38,817 nucleotides of DNA, taken from assembly GCA_023251435.1 (NCBI GenBank), contig JAHEYU010000059.1, positions 1 through 38,817 of the forward strand, read 5' to 3'. Both the position numbers and the translations under genes were made by a program. Shown here piece after piece: positions 23,905 to 31,979 of the stretch. Numbering within the stretch: the stretch's first letter is position 1; every line of letters starts with the position of its first letter. The notes beneath the pieces are model-generated. The model was given only the letters and a program-made list of their open reading frames with translations, was not told where the DNA came from and did not search any database. Source of the DNA: Bacteroidota bacterium. GTDB taxonomy: Bacteria > Bacteroidota > Bacteroidia > Bacteroidales > Prolixibacteraceae.

Positions 23905-24630
23905 ATGACGGTTGATCTTTTTATACCATGTTTTATCGATCAGATTTATCCTGATACGGCTTTTAATACCGTAAAATTACTCCGGAAAGCCGGGTTGGAT
24001 GTGAACTACAATCCGGAGCAAACCTGTTGCGGACAACCTGCTTTCAACAGCGGCTACTGGGACGAAACAAAAACGCTGGCTAAAAAATTCATCCTCGATT
24101 TTCCGAACGACCGGCATATTGTCAGTCCGTCGGCTTCGTGCACCGGGTTTATTAAAAACTATTATCCCGACCTGTTTAAAAAGGGACAATCCGGATTTGA
24201 AGATTACCAGCGGTTGAACCGCAATATTTTTGAGCTGACGGATTATCTGGTCAATCATTTAAATTTTAATGATTTTGGAGCTGAATTTCCTCACAAGGTT
24301 TGTTACCACGATGCCTGTACTGCTTTGCGCGAATACGGGATTCGCAAAGAACCGCGCCTTTTGCTCTCGAAAGTAAAAGGATTGGAATTGGTTGAAATGG
24401 AAGATACCGAAACCTGCTGCGGATTTGGAGGAACTTTCTCGGCAAAATTCACTGCAATTTCGTCGGCCATGACCGAACAGAAAGTGGAGCATGCCCTGAA
24501 AACCGGCGCTGAATATATCATTTCAACCGAATCATCGTGCATCATGAACCTTGAAGGATACATCCTGAAAAACAATTTACCCATCAAACCCATCCATATT
24601 GCAGATATTCTGGCTTCGGGTTGGGAATAG
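23905..24630 (+). CDS. lutA: (Fe-S)-binding protein, LutA/YkgE type
   Basis: A 241-residue protein with two CCG (heterodisulfide reductase D-type) domains. Cysteine clusters are C10 in FIPCF, CCGQPAFNSG at about 42-51, C83 in SASCTGF, C134 in YHDAC, CCGFGGTFSAKF at about 171-182 and C211 in ESSC. This is the pattern of LutA, a subunit of the LutABC complex that oxidises L-lactate to pyruvate. lutB and lutC are not in the window: the next genes are cvfB and topB. Either they lie elsewhere or this is an orphan subunit with another partner. It follows tRNA-Trp by 76 nt. Confidence 0.85.
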   Translation: MTVDLFIPCFIDQIYPDTAFNTVKLLRKAGLDVNYNPEQTCCGQPAFNSGYWDETKTLAKKFILDFPNDRHIVSPSASCTGFIKNYYPDLFKKGQSGFEDYQRLNRNIFELTDYLVNHLNFNDFGAEFPHKVCYHDACTALREYGIRKEPRLLLSKVKGLELVEMEDTETCCGFGGTFSAKFTAISSAMTEQKVEHALKTGAEYIISTESSCIMNLEGYILKNNLPIKPIHIADILASGWE

Positions 24631-24640
24631 AAATTATGAG

Positions 24641-24661
24641 ATGCTGAAACAAGTTCAGCAT
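24641..24661. repeat. Intergenic hairpin repeat ATGCTGAA-ACAAG-TTCAGCAT
   Basis: Perfect 8-bp arms (24641-24648 and 24654-24661) with a 5-nt loop, 11 nt after lutA. It has the look of a dispersed intergenic hairpin that I recall from Bacteroidota genomes, but only this copy is in the window. No T-run follows. Confidence 0.55.
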
Positions 24662-24680
24662 GACGCTCTTATCAGCGCAC

Positions 24681-24711
24681 AACACGAAACTTGTAACCCG
24701 TAACACGAAAC
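24681..24711 (+). repeat. Heptanucleotide AAC array before cvfB
   Basis: Four 7-nt units AACACGA, AACTTGT, AACCCGT, AACACGA, then AAC, in exact 7-nt phase. The array runs into AGATT and the cvfB ATG at 24717. The first and fourth units are identical. Confidence 0.75.
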
Positions 24712-24716
24712 AGATT

Positions 24717-25556
24717 ATGACTGAAATAGGAAAAATAAATCACCTGTATGTGGTGAAAGAAGTTGATTTTGGTATTTACCTCGATGGTGGCGATCTGGGT
24801 GAAATCCTGATGCCCAAACGCTATGTTCCGGAAGGAACGATGACAGGAGATAATCTTGATGCGTTCATCTACCTCGATTCGGAAGACCGTTTGGTGGCCA
24901 CCACCGAAAAGCCATTCGCGATGGTCGAAGAGTTTGCCTTGCTCGAAGTGGTTTCGGTAACACAGGTTGGTGCATTTCTTAACTGGGGACTGCCCAAAGA
25001 TTTGTTCGTACCCTTCCGTGAGCAACGCCAACCGATGGAGGAAGGTAAAAAATACCTGGTTTATGTGTACGTGGATACCAATACCAAGCGTATTGCTGCT
25101 TCATCGAAAATAGAACAATACCTCGATAACATTCCGGTTGACTATGACCTCGACGAGGAAGTTGACCTGATTATTGTGAATGAAACCGATCTGGGATACA
25201 ATGCCATCATCGACAATAGCCACTTTGGAATTTTGTACAAAAATGAAGTTTTCCAGCCACTAAATCCGGGTGATAGAATACCGGGATTCATCAAAAAAAT
25301 CCGCACTGATGGTAAGATTGACCTTAGCCTGGTAAAAGCCGGTTACGAAAAAATCAGCGAATTTGCCGATAAGATTGTTGCGGAACTCGAAAAGCACAAA
25401 GGATTTTTGCCCTTTACCGACAAAAGTTCTCCTGAAGATATCTACAAAGCATTTAAATTCAGCAAGAAGAATTTCAAAACTGCGATCGGTGCACTCTACA
25501 AAAAACGAATGATTACATTGGAAGAAAACGGAATCAAACTCTTGATTAAAGAATAA
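24717..25556 (+). CDS. cvfB: S1-domain RNA-binding protein, CvfB/YitL family
   Basis: A 279-residue cytoplasmic protein of the CvfB family: three S1-like beta-barrels followed by a C-terminal winged helix. The first S1 part has VVKEVDFGIYLDGGDLGEILMP, the second VVSVTQVGAFLNWGLPKDLFVP, and the third the divergent NETDLGYNAIIDNSHFGILY. The winged helix is the final 70 residues (AFKFSKKNFKTAIGALYKKRMI). CvfB binds RNA and affects virulence gene expression in staphylococci; its role here is unknown. The ATG at 24717 is chosen because the open frame upstream is the AAC repeat array, not protein-like sequence. Confidence 0.88.
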   Translation: MTEIGKINHLYVVKEVDFGIYLDGGDLGEILMPKRYVPEGTMTGDNLDAFIYLDSEDRLVATTEKPFAMVEEFALLEVVSVTQVGAFLNWGLPKDLFVPFREQRQPMEEGKKYLVYVYVDTNTKRIAASSKIEQYLDNIPVDYDLDEEVDLIIVNETDLGYNAIIDNSHFGILYKNEVFQPLNPGDRIPGFIKKIRTDGKIDLSLVKAGYEKISEFADKIVAELEKHKGFLPFTDKSSPEDIYKAFKFSKKNFKTAIGALYKKRMITLEENGIKLLIKE

Positions 25557-25597
25557 TATCCAATATTCAATTACAAATATCCAATTTCAAGGGCTCG

Positions 25598-25630
25598 AAC
25601 TGGAACCTTGAACTTGAAACTTTGAACAGA
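25598..25630 (+). repeat. Heptanucleotide AAC array before topB
   Basis: AAC triplets begin at 25598, 25604, 25611, 25618 and 25625 (spacing 6, 7, 7, 7). The tract ends in AACAGA 4 nt before the topB ATG at 25635. Just upstream, AATATCCAAT occurs twice (25555-25564, 25576-25585), 21 nt apart. Confidence 0.7.
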
Positions 25631-25634
25631 TTTC

Positions 25635-27992
25635 ATGAAAGTTTGTATTGCAGAAAAGCCAAGTGTAGCGAAAGAACTGGCTCAGATAATTGGCGCCAGT
25701 GCCCGTCGCGATGGCTATTTCGAGGGAAATGGCTATCAGGTGACCTGGACATTCGGGCATTTGTGTACCCTGAAAGAACCCAACGATTATACAGAACAAT
25801 GGAAATCGTGGAATATGCGTTCCTTGCCCATGATCCCGCAAAAATTCGGTATCAAACTGATTGATAACGATGGCGTAAAAAAACAATTTGCCACCATCGA
25901 AAAGCTGATGCAGGCCGCCGAAGAGGTTATAAACTGTGGTGATGCCGGCCAGGAAGGGGAATTGATTCAGCGTTGGGTGATGTCGAAAGCCAAATGCACC
26001 GCACCGGTGAAACGTTTGTGGATTTCGTCGCTCACCGAAGAAGCCATCCGTGAGGGCTTTCAGAAATTACTGGACGGTAAAAAGTTCGATAATTTGTATG
26101 CTGCCGGAAGCGCCCGTGCCATTGGCGACTGGCTGCTGGGAATGAATGCCACCCGTCTATACACTTTGAAATATGGGCAAAACAGGCAGGTTTTATCGAT
26201 TGGGCGTGTTCAAACCCCTACCCTCGCGATCATCGTCAACCGGCAAAAAGAAATCGACGCATTTAAGCCTGAACCGTATTTCGAAATCAAAACCATTTAC
26301 CGCGAAGCCTCTTTTTCGGCGGCTTCAGGACGTTTCCAAAACCGTGAAGATGCAGCTCAGGTATTGGAAGAAATCAGTCGTTTCGAGCTGGTCATTGGCA
26401 AAATAGAAACCAAAAACAGTACTGAAGCACCTTTACGCCTGTTCGATTTAACATCCTTACAGGTAGATTGTAACCGGAAATTCAACATGGGTGCCGAAGA
26501 TACGTTGCGAACCATCCAGTCGCTGTACGAGAAGAAACTGACCACCTATCCGCGCGTGGACACCACTTATCTTTCGGATGATATTTACCCCAAAGTTCCG
26601 GGCATCCTAAAAAACCTGAAAGGCTACGAAACACTGACAGCACCACTGCTTCAGGAGAAAATACGCAAAACCAACAAAGTTTTCGACGATAAAAAGATTA
26701 CCGATCACCACGCCATTATTCCCACCGGTCAGTACCGAGCCGATCTAAACCAGACGGAAAGACAAGTTTTCGACATGGTGGCCAAACGGTTTATTTCGGT
26801 TTTTTACCCCGATTGCAAAGTGGCCAACACCACGGTCGAAGCTAAGGTTGGAACGCACGACTTTAAAGCAACCGGGAAACAAATCCTTTCGCCAGGATGG
26901 AGAACTGTTTACATGAATGAAAAAAATCCGGTTCAGAGCGACGAAAACATATTACCGATTTTTGTGACCGGAGAGCACGGCCCGCACGAACCCGGGCTGC
27001 TCGAAAAATTTACCCAACCACCCAAATACCTGAATGAAGCGACTTTGCTCCGCGCAATGGAAACTGCCGGGAAAAGTGTGGACGATGAAGAATTACGCGA
27101 ACTGATGAAAGACAATGGAATTGGCCGGCCTTCCACGCGTGCCAACATCATCGAAACGCTTTTCAGGAGAAAATATGTAAAAAAAGAGGGCAAACGACTG
27201 GTTGCCACCCAAACCGGAATCGACCTGATTGACACCATCGAAAACGAACTGCTCAAATCAGCCGAACTTACCGGCCAATGGGAAAAGAAACTCCGGATGA
27301 TTGAGCTGGGGCAGTACGATGTCACTCTTTTTATGGATGAAATGAAGCAGATGGTCACCGAGGTGGTGAATCAAGTTAAACGATCGTCTGGAAAAGTAAT
27401 CGCAATGGCACCTGAAGAACCGACAGTTCCGGAGAAAAAAGAAAAGGCTGCTCCGGCAGAGCCAACCGAAACAACATGCCCCGCCTGTAAAAAAGGAATC
27501 CTGAAGAAAGGCAAAAATGCCTGGGGCTGCTCTTCATGGAAAGACGGTTGCCGGTTTATTATTCCGTTTGAATTTATGGAAAAGAAACTCACCGATGCGC
27601 AAATCAAACGGCTGGCTGAAAAAGGAAAAACCGCACTGATTAAGGGTTTCAAGCAGGAGGACGATTCGGTTGATGGTTTTTTAGAACTAACCGAAGATTT
27701 CAAAATCGCATTTTCAGAAGCAGAACCGGAAAAGCTGATTTGCCCATCGTGCAAGATTGGAGAAATCGTAAAAGGCAACACTGCATGGGGTTGCACAAAT
27801 TACAAGGGAGGCTGTAAACTTCGCATTCCGTTTGAACTTCAGGGCAAAAAAATCAACGAAAGCCAGGTGGCACAATTGGTTTTGAAAGGTCAAACACGGC
27901 CGTTTACCAGTACTGACGAAACTTCAAGCGAAAAACTGACTGGACTTTTTCGTTTCGACAATCAGTTCCAGGTTCAGTTTACTAAAAAGTAA
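25635..27992 (+). CDS. topB: DNA topoisomerase III
   Basis: A 785-residue type IA topoisomerase that passes single strands and decatenates replication intermediates. The Toprim domain lies at about 1-140 (MKVCIAEKPSVAKELA, then CGDAGQEGELIQRWV with its acidic metal ligands). The active-site Tyr305 is in TTYPRVDTTYLS, and LMKDNGIGRPSTRANIIETL lies near 490-510. The C-terminus carries two zinc-ribbon-like modules, CPACKKG...WGCSSWKDGC near 615-640 and CPSCKIG...WGCTNYKGGC near 703-728. This is the long TopB form common in Bacteroidota. The ATG at 25635 is the canonical start. Confidence 0.96.
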   Translation: MKVCIAEKPSVAKELAQIIGASARRDGYFEGNGYQVTWTFGHLCTLKEPNDYTEQWKSWNMRSLPMIPQKFGIKLIDNDGVKKQFATIEKLMQAAEEVINCGDAGQEGELIQRWVMSKAKCTAPVKRLWISSLTEEAIREGFQKLLDGKKFDNLYAAGSARAIGDWLLGMNATRLYTLKYGQNRQVLSIGRVQTPTLAIIVNRQKEIDAFKPEPYFEIKTIYREASFSAASGRFQNREDAAQVLEEISRFELVIGKIETKNSTEAPLRLFDLTSLQVDCNRKFNMGAEDTLRTIQSLYEKKLTTYPRVDTTYLSDDIYPKVPGILKNLKGYETLTAPLLQEKIRKTNKVFDDKKITDHHAIIPTGQYRADLNQTERQVFDMVAKRFISVFYPDCKVANTTVEAKVGTHDFKATGKQILSPGWRTVYMNEKNPVQSDENILPIFVTGEHGPHEPGLLEKFTQPPKYLNEATLLRAMETAGKSVDDEELRELMKDNGIGRPSTRANIIETLFRRKYVKKEGKRLVATQTGIDLIDTIENELLKSAELTGQWEKKLRMIELGQYDVTLFMDEMKQMVTEVVNQVKRSSGKVIAMAPEEPTVPEKKEKAAPAEPTETTCPACKKGILKKGKNAWGCSSWKDGCRFIIPFEFMEKKLTDAQIKRLAEKGKTALIKGFKQEDDSVDGFLELTEDFKIAFSEAEPEKLICPSCKIGEIVKGNTAWGCTNYKGGCKLRIPFELQGKKINESQVAQLVLKGQTRPFTSTDETSSEKLTGLFRFDNQFQVQFTKK

Positions 27993-28004
27993 AGTTTTTA
28001 CAAT

Positions 28005-28025
28005 ATCCCCATATTTGGGGATTTC
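28005..28025 (+). terminator. Short hairpin after topB
   Basis: ATCCCCA (28005-28011) pairs with TGGGGAT (28016-28022) around TATT; only TT then CT follow, so it is a weak terminator candidate. Confidence 0.45.
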
Positions 28026-28043
28026 TAAAGCTGGTAATCCGAC

Positions 28044-28051
28044 TACCTTTG
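28044..28051 (+). promoter_or_regulatory. Possible -7 box before the His-rich membrane protein
   Basis: TACCTTTG matches TAnnTTTG exactly but ends only 4 nt before the ATG at 28056, so the transcript would be nearly leaderless or translation would begin further in. It could be a chance match. Confidence 0.35.
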
Positions 28052-28055
28052 TTGC

Positions 28056-28421
28056 ATGATGTTAAGCATTCAACATACAGCAAAAAAGCAGATTATTTAT
28101 CTGATCATTGGCCTGATGGGTTTAATGATCATCAACAAGGCTGTTTTTCTGCATAGCCATATTTTGGATGACGGAACAATCGTTATTCACGCACATCCAT
28201 GCGAAAGTTCAGGTGATTCGCAACCGTTTAAAACACATCATCACACCAAAGCCGCGTTCTTCTTTTACGAAAACCTTGACCTGCTTTTCCTTTCAACAGT
28301 ATTGAGTTTTTTTAGCTTTATACGCATCCAATCGGCTCCTGTCTTTCACAGGCCTGCTTCTGATTATACTTCATTTCATCTCTCGCAGCTTAGCGGACGC
28401 GCCCCTCCTGTGTTTCTGTAA
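28056..28421 (+). CDS. Small His-rich membrane protein upstream of a TonB receptor
   Basis: A 121-residue protein with hydrophobic segments at about 12-32 and 68-88. Between them is a His-rich, probably periplasmic part: HSHILDDGTIVIHAHPCESS (about 33-52), then KTHHHTK near 59-65. Such proteins are often found just upstream of TonB-dependent receptors in Bacteroidota, and the His/Cys cluster suggests binding of a transition metal such as zinc or copper. No named family is recognised. The next gene starts 103 nt downstream on the same strand. Two adjacent ATGs open the frame; the first is given. Confidence 0.65.
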   Translation: MMLSIQHTAKKQIIYLIIGLMGLMIINKAVFLHSHILDDGTIVIHAHPCESSGDSQPFKTHHHTKAAFFFYENLDLLFLSTVLSFFSFIRIQSAPVFHRPASDYTSFHLSQLSGRAPPVFL

Positions 28422-28524
28422 GCCAAAACATTCCCGTATAATAATCAAAAAATCAACATTTAGGTTTCTGACATTCATTTTAAATGACTGAATGGCAGAA
28501 CCCTGTTTACCCTCAAATCACATC

Positions 28525-30897
28525 ATGAACAAAATAGTTATCATGCTGGCAGGAATAATCATGTCAGTTTCAAGCATTAGCTTTGCTCAAAAAGCTAAAA
28601 CCGATGCCAACATTGTTGGGCATGTTACCAATAATGGCGCCCACTTACCCTATGCCAATGTTAGCCTGAAAGGAACCACTATTGGTACTTTAACTGATGA
28701 GACCGGGCACTTCCAACTCGTCAATTGTCCTCCCGGAAGTTACATCTTATCGGCAAGTAGTCTGGGCTATAAAACCCAGGAAAAACAGGTAGTCGTAGAA
28801 CTTGGAAAAACCAACGAAATTAAATTCGATCTGGAGGAGGATGCTTTTAACATTTCGGAAGTAGTTGTTTCGTCAGATAGAAGTGAACAAAAGCGTACCG
28901 AAGCCCCGATGATTGTCAACACCATATCTCCCAAATTATTTATGACCACCCAATCGGCCACACTGGGCGACGGGTTGAATTTCTGCCCCGGTCTGCGCCT
29001 CGAAAACAATTGCCAGAACTGCGGTTTCACACAGGTTCGTATGAACGGTATGGAAGGCCCATATTCGCAAATCCTGATTAACAGTCGGCCCATTTTTAGC
29101 GGACTGGCAGGTGTTTATGGTTTGGAACTGATTCCGTCGAACATGATTGAACGCGTAGAAGTGGTTCGTGGCGGCGGTTCTGCCCTCTTCGGTGGAAATG
29201 CCATTGCCGGAACCATCAACATAATCCTGAAAGATCCGGTCAGCAATGCGTACGAAATCGGCGCCAATACCGGTTTAACCGGCGTTGGACTGAATAATTC
29301 AGGAGGTTCGGCAGCCGATTATTCGGTTAATTTTAATACTTCGCTCGTTTCCGATGACCGAAAAACTGGTGTTGCGGTTTATGGGTTTTCGCGTGAACGC
29401 AAAATGTTTGATGCCAACAACGATGGTTTTTCTGAACAAGCCCCGATGAAAAATATCACGATGGGAACGCGTTTCTTTCACCGGTTCGGACATCGCAGCA
29501 AAATGGCCATCGACTTTTTCAACATCCAGGAAGAACGCGACGGTGGTAACAAACACGACTACCCGCTCCACGAGCGCGATGTGGCCGAGGCCGTAAAACA
29601 CGACATTAAAACGGTAGCTTTCACTTACGATCAGTTTGTGCGCGAATACGACATGCTTTCGGTTTATGCTTCGGGCCAGTTCCTGAACCGCGATTCGTAT
29701 TACGGAGCCAATCATTCGTTGAGCGACTACGGAAATTCAAAAGATAAAACCTACAACATGGGCGTTCAGTACAAAGCTGCGCTAGGTAATTCGAGCCTGA
29801 TCGCCGGAATTGAAAACACCGGAGGCTTCCTTACCGACATGAAACTGGGTTATCCGGATTACGACAATGCAGTGATCGTTGATGGTAAAATCGTTTCCAT
29901 CCCGCATACCGAAAACACGTTGGTGTCCGATCAATCGACCGTTACAACCGGGATTTTTGCGCAGTATGAATTGAAATTCAACAAGACCAAAATAACTGCC
30001 GGTGGGCGATTCGACACTTACAAAATAGAAGATTACGCCAAGCTGGCCAACAAAAAAACCGGCAATGTATTTAGTCCGCGAATCAGCCTGATGCAGGAAC
30101 TGACCGAATCGCTTCAGGCCCGGGCCAGCTACTCGCAGGGTTACCGCGCTCCACAGATTTTCGATGAAGATTTGCATATCGAGACTTCCGGTTCGCGTCA
30201 GGTGATCAATGTAAACGATCCGAATCTGAAGCAGGAAAGCAGCCACTCGGTAATGGTTTCGCTCGACTTTAACAAGCTGATTGGCAAAGTACACACCGGT
30301 TTGTTGCTTGAAGGTTTTTACACGCGGCTCGACCATCCGTTTGTAAACGAAATTGGTACTCCCGACGAAAACGGAACCGTACTTTATACCCGTAAAAATG
30401 CGGAAGACGGTGCTGCTGTTCAGGGTGTAAACATCGAACTAAAACTAAAACCGGCAACCGATTTTTCACTAACTTCAGGTTTCACTGTTCAAACTTCGAA
30501 ATACGATAATCCGCAGGAATTTGGAGAACGCAGGTTTTTCAGGACTCCGGATAATTACGGATTTTTTGCACTGGACTGGGATTTTCTGGAAGATTTTTGC
30601 CTTTCGGCAACAGGTAACTATACCGGTAAAATGCTGGTTCCCTATTTTGGCCCATTGGCCGATCCCGATTTGGGAGAACTGCACCGATCCGACACATTCT
30701 TCGACTGGGGCACCAAATTGACTTACACCGTGAAACTGAACGGTGCAAAACTTCAGTTCCTGGGAGGAATCAAGAATATTTTCAATGCCTATCAATCTGA
30801 TTTCGACAGTGGCGCCGACCGCGATCCTGCTTACATGTATGGCCCTACTCAACCCCGGACTGTTTACTTCGGGATAAAAATTGGGAATATGCTGTAA
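28525..30897 (+). CDS. TonB-dependent outer-membrane receptor (probable metal or metal-complex uptake)
   Basis: A 790-residue outer-membrane receptor. Signal peptide at 1-21 (SISFAQ), a carboxypeptidase-regulatory-like domain at about 28-110, then a linker with ISEVVVSSDR that may hold the TonB box. The plug lies at about 125-240 (GVYGLELIPSNMIERVEVVRGG, ALFGGNAIAGTINI) and a 22-strand barrel runs to the C-terminus, which ends in IGNML. The plug has an unusual CxxC in NNCQNCGFTQVRMNG near 160-170. It is not a SusC (no SusD partner). The His-rich gene upstream and the plug cysteines point to a metal substrate; that is inference. The ATG at 28525 is preferred because it gives a proper signal peptide; the open frame begins 11 codons earlier. 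Confidence 0.9.
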   Translation: MNKIVIMLAGIIMSVSSISFAQKAKTDANIVGHVTNNGAHLPYANVSLKGTTIGTLTDETGHFQLVNCPPGSYILSASSLGYKTQEKQVVVELGKTNEIKFDLEEDAFNISEVVVSSDRSEQKRTEAPMIVNTISPKLFMTTQSATLGDGLNFCPGLRLENNCQNCGFTQVRMNGMEGPYSQILINSRPIFSGLAGVYGLELIPSNMIERVEVVRGGGSALFGGNAIAGTINIILKDPVSNAYEIGANTGLTGVGLNNSGGSAADYSVNFNTSLVSDDRKTGVAVYGFSRERKMFDANNDGFSEQAPMKNITMGTRFFHRFGHRSKMAIDFFNIQEERDGGNKHDYPLHERDVAEAVKHDIKTVAFTYDQFVREYDMLSVYASGQFLNRDSYYGANHSLSDYGNSKDKTYNMGVQYKAALGNSSLIAGIENTGGFLTDMKLGYPDYDNAVIVDGKIVSIPHTENTLVSDQSTVTTGIFAQYELKFNKTKITAGGRFDTYKIEDYAKLANKKTGNVFSPRISLMQELTESLQARASYSQGYRAPQIFDEDLHIETSGSRQVINVNDPNLKQESSHSVMVSLDFNKLIGKVHTGLLLEGFYTRLDHPFVNEIGTPDENGTVLYTRKNAEDGAAVQGVNIELKLKPATDFSLTSGFTVQTSKYDNPQEFGERRFFRTPDNYGFFALDWDFLEDFCLSATGNYTGKMLVPYFGPLADPDLGELHRSDTFFDWGTKLTYTVKLNGAKLQFLGGIKNIFNAYQSDFDSGADRDPAYMYGPTQPRTVYFGIKIGNML

Positions 30898-30947
30898 TCA
30901 TGAAATCATTTAACAAAACTTATCCTAATTTTATAGTTGTAATGCTG

Positions 30948-30955
30948 TATATTTG
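30948..30955 (+). promoter_or_regulatory. Probable -7 box of the rhuM gene
   Basis: TATATTTG is an exact TAnnTTTG match 32 nt before the ATG at 30988. No -33 element found. Confidence 0.4.
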
Positions 30956-30987
30956 AATATCCTGAAATATTTTATACAAATCCTGAT

Positions 30988-31979
30988 ATGGCAGATAGTC
31001 AAATTATAATTTACCAGACCGAAGACGGAAACACTCAAATTGATGTCAGGCTCGAAAATGATACCGTTTGGCTCAATCAGGCTCAAATGACTGAATTATT
31101 TCAGACATCCAAACAAAACATCAGCTTACATATCAACAATATCTTCAAAGAAGATGAACTACTGGAAGATTCAGTTGTCAAGGAATACTTGACAACTGCC
31201 GCCGATGTCAAAAAATACAGGAATAAATATTACAACCTCGATGTTATTATTTCAGTTGGGTACCGGGTAAAATCGCACCGTGGCACACAATTTCGTATCT
31301 GGGCTACACAACGACTCAAAGAATACATTATCAAGGGATTCACGCTCGATGACGAACGATTAAAAGCGGCAGGACAAATTCGATATTTCGATGAATTGGT
31401 GGAACAAATTCGCGATATTCGTAGCTCCGAGCGTATTTTCTATCAAAAAGTAAAAGATATTTTTACCCTGAGCATCGACTATGATCCAAAAACTAATCAT
31501 GCAAAAGACTTTTTTGCCACTGTCCAGAATAAACTTCATTGGGCAATTCACCAACATACTGCTGCCGAATTGATTGCCATCAGAGCCAACGCCAACGAAA
31601 AAACATGGGTTTAACGGCATGGCAGGGAGCCAAAATCAGAAAAACTGATGCTGTCATCACCAAAAACTACCTAAGTGAACCTGAACTTAGCCAGCTTAAT
31701 TTATTGGTAGAGCAATTTCTGGCCTTTGCCGAAAATCAGGCACGCCAGAAAAAAGAGATGTACATGAGCGATTGGATCAAAAAGCTAAACGACATTCTGA
31801 CCATCAACGAAAACGAAATACTGGAACACGCAGGCAAAATTTCACACGAACTGGCATTGGAAATTGCCGAAACCGAGTACGAGAAATACAACCAGCATCG
31901 AATAGCTACTGATGATCTGAAGTCCTCGGAAAACCTGAGTAATGAGTTGAAACAGCTTGGTAAAAATAATACAACCTAA
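30988..31979 (+). pseudogene. rhuM-family virulence-type protein gene, broken by one frameshift
   Basis: The first 208 codons (to TAA at 31612-31614) match the RhuM family: TVWLNQAQMTELFQTSKQNISLHINNI, YNLDVIISVGYRVKS, TQFRIWATQRLKEYI and NKLHWAIHQHTAAELI. The family continuation (NMGLTAWQGAKIRKTDAVI, KNYLSEPELSQLN, then YEKYNQH) is present in the -1 frame to TAA at 31977-31979. The frames join at an A6 run at 31598-31603; one more A would restore about 330 residues, the normal family length. RhuM proteins come from pathogenicity islands and mobile regions, and their activity is undefined. A recent mutation, a base-calling error in the homopolymer, or -1 slippage on the A-run are all possible. 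The end overlaps the stop of the convergent GH29 gene. Confidence 0.85.

Noticed and set aside
29782-30336. 184-codon minus-strand open frame
   Set aside because: Antisense to the TonB receptor barrel; codon-pattern shadow.
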